DNA of 64,000 nt from a virus. A program made the position numbers and the translations under genes. The number at the start of each line of letters is the position of its first letter. Position 1 is the first letter of the stretch. Positions 41,876 to 48,930 of the stretch are shown one piece after another. The stretch lies in the IMG/VR virus record IMGVR_UViG_3300042336_000257, positions 1 through 64,000 of that record. The stretch is one strand, 5' to 3'. Under the pieces are notes generated by a model that did not search any database, was not told the DNA's origin, and saw only the letters and a list, made by a program, of their open reading frames with translations.

Positions 41876-44800
41876 TTATTTATCTGATAATTTTTGCTCA
41901 AGATCACCGACTCTTGCAGAAAGTTCTTTAACTGCTTCAACTAGAAGTGGAATAATCTTTTCATATCTAACAGCGAGATAACCATTGTCTCTTGTAGTTA
42001 CTGCTTCAGGTAGAACCTCTAAGATTTCTTGTGCGATAACACCAACATCATTACCTTCTTTACCTGATTTCTCATTCCAAGTGTAAGTATTACCACTAAT
42101 TGAAAGAACCTTAGCAAGAGGATCATCAATTGGGGTTATGTTATCTTTCAGTCTTTGGTCAGAAGTATAGAATGCAGTAATATCACCAGTTACATTTAGT
42201 TCTCCACTGATTGTAGTGTTGGTGCTGATTGAAACGCTGCTTCCAATCGAAGCATTGATAACTAGGTTTCCACCTCTTGTATCGATTGTTGTTGTTCCTG
42301 CAACACCAATTCTAATACCATCAATGTAAGCCTCTTCAAATGCTCCACCAACAGTACCAATATAAGCACCCTTATCAACATCAGGAATAATACCAGTGTT
42401 AATTGTAACAATATCATCGAGAGTTGATTTTCCATCAACTCCAAGACCACCGCTTACAACTAATGCACCAGTTGTCTTACTTGTAGATTCAGTAACATTG
42501 GTAATTTTAACAATTCCAGTAATTGAAGCACTGTTTCTAATTCTGACTTCTTTATTAAAGGTTACAGGTCCATCAAACTGTGATAGAACAGTTCCAGACT
42601 TGCCACCCTCAACTCTTAGACGCTCCTTAATTAGAACTTCATCAAAGATAACACTCAAACGACCACTTTCTTGTCCAGTGACAGTTGGTACTGGAACGTC
42701 AAAGGTAATTTCTTGCCCTGTTGCGGAACTAGATTTCTTATTACCAATATAGAAATCACCATCACTATTCATTCCAGTATATACAACAACACCAGCAGAT
42801 CTCTTCTGAGATTGTGCTAAGAATGATTCTTTTTCTGTTAGTGATCTAACTTGTACTTGTGGGAGACCAGTTGAATAGTTACCAGGACCAAATCCAAGAT
42901 ATTCAAATGTATGACCAGATGCACGAATGATTGAAGGTCTTCTCAGTTCGATTGCTAGTGGTCTAATCTTTCTAGCGATCGATCCTGTATTATGAGTTTC
43001 TTTACTCGTTCCAAATACACCACGAATAACTACTAATTGATTATTTGAAGATCCAGTGAATTCTGATCCACTGATTCTCATGATTTCATTATCAACTTGA
43101 ATATAAGAACCAAGTGGGAATCTAGTCAGAGTTGAAAGACCACAAATAGTAGATCCAGAAACTGTTATGCTTGACCCAGACTCAATCGTTGCACCCAAGA
43201 AGAATTTCTCATTATCATAGAAGAATGTTCCTCTAGATGCTATATTTTCAGTGGTAGAATCTGAAACAGCATCATTTGAAGACAGTCCATGCTTGAGAAT
43301 ATATTTTGCAGAACTTAATGTAGTTGAAGTTGCGACAGTAAATGTATTAACACCTACTTTTTCATTAACAATATAATCACCAAGATTATTATTATTACTA
43401 TCAATAAACTTAAATTTGGAACCAGCTGTTAAATTATGTGCAAATGATGATGTAAATGTCGTAATTCCCAACACTGGACCAGCAACAGTTGTAACTGGAA
43501 CTGATGGTCCAAGATTAATTATATAATGACCAGTATGAATTTGTGGGTCTGCAGCAGTAATCGCTACAGAAATCTGAGTTTTTGAAGGAATAGATGCAAT
43601 TCTGTAATACCCATCACCTGTTGTTCCAATACCAGTAACTTGAACAACATCTCCAAGGTTAGTCGAAATACCAGTTGAAGCGATTGTCAATCCAGCACCT
43701 ACACCTACACCAATTACAGATGTATCAAAATCTAGTTCTTCACCATCAGTATATCCAGATCCTCTGGAAAGAATCTTAACATCGGTGATTGTTCCACCAC
43801 TGGATACAATAACCTTAGCAGTTGCTCCATCCCAAGTAGAAGTACCATTGTTAAAGAGTTTTACGTTATAATGTGTTCCAGCATTGTAACCACTACCACC
43901 AGAGAATGAACTATAAGTCGTAACACCTGCAAATCCATGCTCACGTCCAAGTGTAATCGTTGCAGTACCAGAATTTACGGAAGCAAAAGAAGTGGAAACT
44001 GCAACAATTGGTAGTCCAATTCCAAAATCTTGTGTAAATAAATCTAGAGATTCTTTAGTAATACTCTTTTTAAGGTCATCAGTTACAACATCACCAATTG
44101 GACTTCTCTTTGCGTAAGTATTTGCAGCAAAAGGATTGTCATCTACATTATCTTTATCAAGTTGTGGATATAAATCTGTTACATTTTGTGCATATTTTAA
44201 ATTTGTAAATTCTTCAGGTACGCTATTATTTGCGTTTAAGAGGTATGCATGATAGATACCATCTTGTACGTCCTTAATGTATGGACGAATGATTTCTGAA
44301 CGATATACAAAATAATTTTTATTTACATCACTTCTTTCGAATCTGGGTAGATTTGTATTTCTGGTTGCAGTATTACTTGTAAATGTACCTGGACTGTGAG
44401 TTACTCCAGTAACATCAACTGTCGAATATCTAAATGTATGGTCATCAACGATACCAGTAATTGCAAACTTACCATTATATCCCTCATTTGATAGTCCGCC
44501 AGTATTCGTGCTACTTCTAACACTCTTAATATTAACTAGGTTTCCAACTTGTAAGTTATGTGGTAATTCAGTTGTTACAGTTACGATTCCTGTAGTACCA
44601 GTAATACATGTACTAATAAATCTTGGATTTCTATGATAATCATAGTCAGTTGCACCAATACTTACTCTACCAGGATCTCCATCATTTCTATATCCAGTAG
44701 AACTTGATTCTTGAACAATAAATGTTTCTGCAGGTGCCTTAGCATTCTCTGCGTCTTTAGGTACAACAATTCTTATCTTATAGAGTTTCTCATCTAGACT

Positions 44801-47158
44801 TCTGGAATCATCAAATCTTTTTACGAAAGTGTTATCAGTTTTCTCACCCAGAATTCCAATACCATAAGTTGCAAATGCATTGTAAATTGGGTTGTTATGC
44901 GTACTGTGGATATACCAGTTTGAGCGGAAAGAGTCCCACTGTACTGGATGTCCTACATCTCCAGATGCTTTGTCAGAAACTCTACTCTGAATCTTGAGTT
45001 TTGATCCACCATATACTGTAACTTCTACATTATTATCAGCATTTGCTTTTGATGAAGCTACTTTAATTGTTGTGCTGGACGAACGAATCGCATAATAAAC
45101 TCTATGCGAAACAATATTTTCTGGGAGATCTCCATCATCACTTGTAATGTAAATACTTTCACCAGTTAAGATGTCATGTGCTCCGATAGTGAAAACATTA
45201 CTAGTAGGACCTGAGGTTACTCTATATTCCTTATAAGCTACGTTTGTTCCTAAAGCAGTGGTTCCAATGCCAATAACATTATTAACCATGCAGATATTAG
45301 CACCAAATGTGCCAATACCACTTCCTAAATTAACATAAAGTTTGTCATCTCTTCTAGCACCAACTCGATATCCTTGAGTAAGAATAGGTGGGGAATCATC
45401 TTGGTTATTAAATCCATAAAGATAAAGATGACTTGAGATTCCAACAGAAGTTGTAAGTCCAACGTCTAGGGATTGCCAATCAATGTCTGCCTCATCAGAT
45501 TTAACTGCTCTTGGACCAACAATTGCAGAAATATAAGCCTTATTATCCTTGTCAAATGCTTCTGCTCTAAATCCATCAGAAGTTAGAGAGAATTGACCAA
45601 AGTTTGAGTTTGAGTTGGTAATCGATGCGTCACCACCAGACTCGGTATTAAAATGGTTAGTAAATCCAATAGCAAACACAGATACAATCTGAATGATTGA
45701 ATCATTCGACATTTTAATATGATTGGTTTCCCAACCTGTTCTATAGACTGCGCTTGAATCTAAGTGATAGACTTTATCCTTATCTAAAGAAGAAGCACCT
45801 GCCGATAATTCTGCTCCCGTCTTTTTAGTAATAGTTATTGATTCGTAGTTTCTATCTACTTCATCATATTTTACAAATGCCCTATCATCTTTTTGTAGAG
45901 AAACACCTGTAAATTGTGCAACAACCATTGAACGGAAACCTGATGCTTTGCTACCATCAGCGTACATTCCATTCATGCCATAAACTGATCTTAGCGAACA
46001 GTTGAAGACATAAGGAGAAGCACCAGAAACAGTATCCGTTTCAATCGTAACTGTTGCACCACTAACATCTGGAAGTGTTAGTAGATTTGGTTGAACATAT
46101 GGGAGAACATATGTAAAGGTATTTGCATTAATTACACTTTGTACCTTTGTAGAAATATTGTAATCATTTACTCCATCAGCAAGACCAACACCCTTAATCT
46201 TAATTGGTGTTCCTTCATTGAACTTATGTTCTAAAACAGTAGTTACTGTAATGATAGGACCAGCAGTTCCACCACTACCAGATTCAATTCTTGCAATCGT
46301 TAATGTATCAGCAGCGAACGCACCAACAATCTCCCATTCTGCTCTTTGCTTAGCGAATCCGCCTGCGTCATCTGGATATTTTTCTGGAATATCTCTTACC
46401 GAATTGAATGCATTTGACAATTTGCTATAATACATGTCAAGATCGGTTAAATCATAACCGACCACTTCATTTACACCATCAGCATACTCAAAGCAAGTTA
46501 GTTTATGGTGAGAAAATGTTGGGACTGAACGATTATTTTCAGAAAAATCTATATTATCGGTATAAACAGTTCCAGTCTCACTACCATCAAAAATTGTAAA
46601 TTGCCAAAGATAACAAGTACCAGTTAGCCTAAAAATAGCAGATCGAGGAACATTTGAATCTGTGGGATTTGGTACATACTTTGGTCTTATTTTTGTTTTT
46701 CTTAGGTCTAAACCAACTAATGATGTACCTCTTGGTATAATAACTCCACCATTAACGCTGTTAAATTTGTAGAGAATATTTCCAACTTGGTTAAGGTCAA
46801 AGTTAGAATCTAAATTGAGTGCAATCTGTTCGGATGGAGTTGAGATTGTACCCGAAGGTGACTTAACTTTTACACCAAGTGCGGGGTCATTATAAATCGC
46901 AAATCCTGGTCTATTATCAATTAAATGCTCACCTGGAAAAAGTAAAATTGTAGTTTTTTCAATCGCATCATTATTATTACCTTTTAAGTATGAGAATCTT
47001 GCAGACTCTAGTAACGCCCTTTGTATTGTTTTAAATGGCTTAGCAAGAGAATTTCCTTGATTCTCGATGCTATCCGTTGCTTCAAGATCGTTTGGATTTA
47101 CATATAGAATACGACCTTCAGTATTTTTAATAAAATTATCTAATTTATTAAGAGGCAT
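41876..47158 (-). CDS. large tailspike/fibre protein with S74 intramolecular chaperone
   Basis: 1760 residues. The N-terminus (MPLNKLDNFIKNTEGRILYV, NPNDLEATDSIENQG) starts with an attachment segment; the body has beta-helix-like repeats and GTT/GIST runs. The last ~120 residues (FYTSDQRLKDNITPIDDPLA, GVIAQEILEVLPEAV, ENGYLAVRYEKIIPLLVEAV-type end) form the peptidase S74 chaperone domain, which trimerises the spike and then cleaves itself off; the SD-x-RLK Ser and Lys are present. The mature spike would lose this tail. Likely a receptor-binding or depolymerising spike. Confidence 0.82.
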   Translation of the reverse strand: MPLNKLDNFIKNTEGRILYVNPNDLEATDSIENQGNSLAKPFKTIQRALLESARFSYLKGNNNDAIEKTTILLFPGEHLIDNRPGFAIYNDPALGVKVKSPSGTISTPSEQIALNLDSNFDLNQVGNILYKFNSVNGGVIIPRGTSLVGLDLRKTKIRPKYVPNPTDSNVPRSAIFRLTGTCYLWQFTIFDGSETGTVYTDNIDFSENNRSVPTFSHHKLTCFEYADGVNEVVGYDLTDLDMYYSKLSNAFNSVRDIPEKYPDDAGGFAKQRAEWEIVGAFAADTLTIARIESGSGGTAGPIITVTTVLEHKFNEGTPIKIKGVGLADGVNDYNISTKVQSVINANTFTYVLPYVQPNLLTLPDVSGATVTIETDTVSGASPYVFNCSLRSVYGMNGMYADGSKASGFRSMVVAQFTGVSLQKDDRAFVKYDEVDRNYESITITKKTGAELSAGASSLDKDKVYHLDSSAVYRTGWETNHIKMSNDSIIQIVSVFAIGFTNHFNTESGGDASITNSNSNFGQFSLTSDGFRAEAFDKDNKAYISAIVGPRAVKSDEADIDWQSLDVGLTTSVGISSHLYLYGFNNQDDSPPILTQGYRVGARRDDKLYVNLGSGIGTFGANICMVNNVIGIGTTALGTNVAYKEYRVTSGPTSNVFTIGAHDILTGESIYITSDDGDLPENIVSHRVYYAIRSSSTTIKVASSKANADNNVEVTVYGGSKLKIQSRVSDKASGDVGHPVQWDSFRSNWYIHSTHNNPIYNAFATYGIGILGEKTDNTFVKRFDDSRSLDEKLYKIRIVVPKDAENAKAPAETFIVQESSSTGYRNDGDPGRVSIGATDYDYHRNPRFISTCITGTTGIVTVTTELPHNLQVGNLVNIKSVRSSTNTGGLSNEGYNGKFAITGIVDDHTFRYSTVDVTGVTHSPGTFTSNTATRNTNLPRFERSDVNKNYFVYRSEIIRPYIKDVQDGIYHAYLLNANNSVPEEFTNLKYAQNVTDLYPQLDKDNVDDNPFAANTYAKRSPIGDVVTDDLKKSITKESLDLFTQDFGIGLPIVAVSTSFASVNSGTATITLGREHGFAGVTTYSSFSGGSGYNAGTHYNVKLFNNGTSTWDGATAKVIVSSGGTITDVKILSRGSGYTDGEELDFDTSVIGVGVGAGLTIASTGISTNLGDVVQVTGIGTTGDGYYRIASIPSKTQISVAITAADPQIHTGHYIINLGPSVPVTTVAGPVLGITTFTSSFAHNLTAGSKFKFIDSNNNNLGDYIVNEKVGVNTFTVATSTTLSSAKYILKHGLSSNDAVSDSTTENIASRGTFFYDNEKFFLGATIESGSSITVSGSTICGLSTLTRFPLGSYIQVDNEIMRISGSEFTGSSNNQLVVIRGVFGTSKETHNTGSIARKIRPLAIELRRPSIIRASGHTFEYLGFGPGNYSTGLPQVQVRSLTEKESFLAQSQKRSAGVVVYTGMNSDGDFYIGNKKSSSATGQEITFDVPVPTVTGQESGRLSVIFDEVLIKERLRVEGGKSGTVLSQFDGPVTFNKEVRIRNSASITGIVKITNVTESTSKTTGALVVSGGLGVDGKSTLDDIVTINTGIIPDVDKGAYIGTVGGAFEEAYIDGIRIGVAGTTTIDTRGGNLVINASIGSSVSISTNTTISGELNVTGDITAFYTSDQRLKDNITPIDDPLAKVLSISGNTYTWNEKSGKEGNDVGVIAQEILEVLPEAVTTRDNGYLAVRYEKIIPLLVEAVKELSARVGDLEQKLSDK
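41877..41884 (-). promoter_or_regulatory. T4-type late promoter GATAAATA
   Basis: The minus strand reads GATAAATA 18 bp upstream of the ATG at 41859, overlapping the stop region of gene 41876-47158. Confidence 0.6.
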
Positions 47159-47190
47159 TGGATTATTACGACCAGAATATTTCTATGTTC

Positions 47191-47198
47191 TATTTAGC
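47191..47198 (-). promoter_or_regulatory. T4-type late promoter GCTAAATA
   Basis: The minus strand reads GCTAAATA 33 bp upstream of the ATG at 47158, within the end of gene 47194-47499. Confidence 0.5.
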
Positions 47199-47499
47199 TG
47201 GTCAAATCCTCCTCATCATGTTCATATTCTAAATCATCTGGTAAGTCTTCTGGGTTTTCTAAATCCACTGCGAAGAAGCAAGGATGTACCTCTTCATCAA
47301 TTAGATAGAAAGAGTTCCTGTACAAGTCTTCTGGCTCAAAAGACCTTTCTTTATCTGCTAATCTACAAAGATCTTGGTCATATAAATGTCCGTCTGGAAG
47401 TTCGTCGAATGTAAATGGAACGTGATTAATAAAGTACATCTTCACGATCATACTGCCATTATTGTACCAGCAGTATGCGTGATCGATACGATAAGACAT
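47194..47499 (-). CDS. 101-residue acidic protein, unknown function
   Basis: MSYRIDHAYCWYNNGSMIVK then VDLENPEDLPDDLEYEHDEE. Beta-rich with a strongly acidic end. Perhaps a chaperone for a neighbouring fibre. A late promoter AATAAATA lies just upstream and the gene follows the tRNA cluster. Confidence 0.6.
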   Translation of the reverse strand: MSYRIDHAYCWYNNGSMIVKMYFINHVPFTFDELPDGHLYDQDLCRLADKERSFEPEDLYRNSFYLIDEEVHPCFFAVDLENPEDLPDDLEYEHDEEDLTS

Positions 47500-47518
47500 T
47501 GGGTTTTCCCATATCTTA

Positions 47519-47526
47519 TATTTATT
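47519..47526 (-). promoter_or_regulatory. T4-type late promoter AATAAATA
   Basis: The minus strand reads AATAAATA 20 bp upstream of the ATG at 47499, 4 bp beyond the end of tRNA-Leu. Confidence 0.55.
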
Positions 47527-47530
47527 TTTA

Positions 47531-47603
47531 TACCCGTGAGTGGATTCGAACCACCGCTTGGAACATTTTAAGTGTTCTGCCTCTTCCGCTGGGCTACACG
47601 GGC
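47531..47603 (-). tRNA. tRNA with UAA anticodon (Leu-type anticodon arm, short variable loop)
   Basis: 73 nt on the minus strand. Acceptor GCCCGTG/CACGGGT (7 bp, G1-U72), discriminator A, D-arm GCC..GGC, anticodon stem GAACA/TGTTC with loop CTTAAAA (anticodon UAA, reads UUA, Leu) and T-arm with TTCGAAT. The variable loop is only CAAGC, five bases, whereas bacterial Leu tRNAs have a long arm. No encoded CCA. Confidence 0.85.
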
Positions 47604-47702
47604 GTGTATTTTTTGTTTGATGCCGTGTGTTTGTGAGACTAAATCAAAACCGTTTGATAGATGCCCCACTGGATTCTATCATAAGTTTTGAACCACGACA
47701 AG

Positions 47703-47775
47703 TGCAGGTTGCGAGGATTGAACTCGCCTTCGCCGCTTTATGAGAACGGTCCATTCACCAGATTGGTAAACCTGC
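47703..47775 (-). tRNA. tRNA with CAU anticodon (Met or Ile2)
   Basis: 73 nt on the minus strand. Acceptor GCAGGTT/AACCTGC, discriminator A, D-stem CCA/TGG with a GG-containing loop, anticodon stem CCGTT/AGCGG with loop CTCATAA (CAU), T-stem GCGAG/CTCGC with TTCAATC. CAU can be elongator Met or, if modified to lysidine, Ile. No encoded CCA. Confidence 0.85.
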
Positions 47776-47779
47776 ACGA

Positions 47780-47867
47780 TACGAGTGCCTGGATTCGAAC
47801 CAGGTCAAAGCCGCTAATCTGGCGGAAAGAGTTTATAAGACTCCTCTGACTACCAAGTCTCACTCGC
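47780..47867 (-). tRNA. class II-like tRNA with a long variable arm, anticodon apparently UAU
   Basis: 88 nt on the minus strand. Acceptor GCGAGTG/CACTCGT (G1-U72 again), discriminator A, T-arm CCTGG-TTCGAAT-CCAGG, long variable arm CCGC-CAGATTA-GCGG, anticodon stem GGAGT/ACTCT with loop CTTATAA. The D-arm is compact and departs from standard spacing. UAU would read AUA (Ile), but the long arm is typical of Leu, Ser or Tyr; identity unresolved. Confidence 0.6.
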
Positions 47868-47875
47868 TTCTGCGT

Positions 47876-48049
47876 TTATGATGCCTCGTTGTTTAACTCA
47901 GTGTGTATTCGTATGAGGTCATCATCCACAGGTATCATAACCGCTGCTTGCCCATTCTCGTTAATTATACCTAAATGCTCTCCATTTTCAACTCGTTCCA
48001 TCAGTTCATCAAACCTCTCTTGAAACTCTTCCACAGTGAAAACTTCCAT
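47876..48049 (-). CDS. Phd/YefM-like antitoxin family protein
   Basis: 57 residues. MEVFTVEEFQERFDELMERV, then ENGEHLGIINENGQAAVMIP and VDDDLIRIHTELN follow the Phd/YefM pattern (V..G......GkpvavliP.dey). No toxin gene is visible beside it, so it is a solitary antitoxin or transcription regulator, as I recall for other cyanophages. A late CTAAATAA element lies upstream; the stop is eight bases from the tRNA cluster. Confidence 0.75.
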   Translation of the reverse strand: MEVFTVEEFQERFDELMERVENGEHLGIINENGQAAVMIPVDDDLIRIHTELNNEAS

Positions 48050-48059
48050 TTTTGTGTTT

Positions 48060-48067
48060 TTATTTAG
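48060..48067 (-). promoter_or_regulatory. T4-type late promoter CTAAATAA
   Basis: The minus strand reads CTAAATAA 11 bp upstream of the ATG at 48049, overlapping the stop of 48064-48273. Confidence 0.45.
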
Positions 48068-48273
48068 TTGTTATCCTGACCATAAATTGCCAGGTCAGCA
48101 TACTCAATCTGCTCAGGGTCAAGTTGAGCGGTGACAACTTCCAACACGTTCATAAACTCTTGAACAGTCTCACACTCCACCAGACGCTCACTACCCTGGT
48201 CGCTGAGAAGAAGGAAGGTGCGGGTGCAGACATCAATCACAATGCCTTGAACGGTCTCTTGTGCAATGCTCAT
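48064..48273 (-). CDS. 69-residue protein, unknown function
   Basis: MSIAQETVQGIVIDVCTRTF, then LVECETVQEFMNVLEVVTAQ. Beta-rich with an acidic tail. The leader has TATAAT (minus strand CTATAATATGG) inside a GC-rich inverted repeat, an early-type element. The opening is familiar in cyanophages; no function. Confidence 0.62.
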   Translation of the reverse strand: MSIAQETVQGIVIDVCTRTFLLLSDQGSERLVECETVQEFMNVLEVVTAQLDPEQIEYADLAIYGQDNN

Positions 48274-48328
48274 TTGGTGTTCCGTTGATTACCCCCATAT
48301 TATAGGGCAGATGGGGGCGGGTGTCAAG

Positions 48329-48351
48329 TGTGCCAGTTTAAAAAGTGGTTA
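48329..48351. repeat. dispersed palindrome copy after stop
   Basis: TGTGCCAGTTTAAAAAGTGG with the minus-strand stop of 48349-48894 at its edge. Confidence 0.45.
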
Positions 48352-48894
48352 CAGATCTAAAAGAACTCTTAAATCTTCTACAGTCAGACCAAGATTTCTC
48401 AGTTTTTCTTGAGGAGTAACTGGATTTGCTTCAACAACAGACCAACCAGACTCAGAACTTTCTGATGCTGCAGAAATAGTATCTCCAGTTTCAGCATTCC
48501 AAACTAAAGTATAATTTTCTGTATGAAATGGTGGTGGAGTTCTAGTTGCATTTTCTGGAGCAACTACTGGATTTGGATTGGCGATAACTGTTCCCAGAGT
48601 ATCTGGATTTGTTGAATAATACATTCCACTCAGGTCATCAACCTGATTCCAGACTTGATTTTCTTCATCAAAAACTCGAACTTTACCCAATTCTGGTTCA
48701 GGAGCTTCAATACATGTGGAATGTGCTGGAGCAAGATACATATTATGCTCTAGTGGGTCCTTTTTAGCTTCAGTTTTTGATATGAAAAATTTAAAATCAG
48801 CATCATAATTATAAATTGGGCAACTGTTTGCATAGGGCAAATCAAAAATATGCTCAACACCATCTGCGGTTCTACATGTGACAGTATAAGACAT
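48349..48894 (-). CDS. possible tail fibre assembly chaperone
   Basis: 181 residues. MSYTVTCRTADGVEHIFDLP begins a beta-rich acidic protein; the end ANPVTPQEKLRNLGLTVEDL is a motif of tail-fibre assembly proteins (P-x-E-K-L-R-x-x-GLT-x-x-[ED]L). It directly follows the collagen-like fibre gene, the usual place for a fibre chaperone. CATAAATA late promoter 28 bp upstream. Confidence 0.55.
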   Translation of the reverse strand: MSYTVTCRTADGVEHIFDLPYANSCPIYNYDADFKFFISKTEAKKDPLEHNMYLAPAHSTCIEAPEPELGKVRVFDEENQVWNQVDDLSGMYYSTNPDTLGTVIANPNPVVAPENATRTPPPFHTENYTLVWNAETGDTISAASESSESGWSVVEANPVTPQEKLRNLGLTVEDLRVLLDL

Positions 48895-48922
48895 CTTTAA
48901 TATAAAATAGTATCTTTACGAT

Positions 48923-48930
48923 TATTTATG
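48923..48930 (-). promoter_or_regulatory. T4-type late promoter CATAAATA
   Basis: The minus strand reads CATAAATA 28 bp upstream of the ATG at 48894, overlapping the stop of the fibre gene. Confidence 0.55.
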
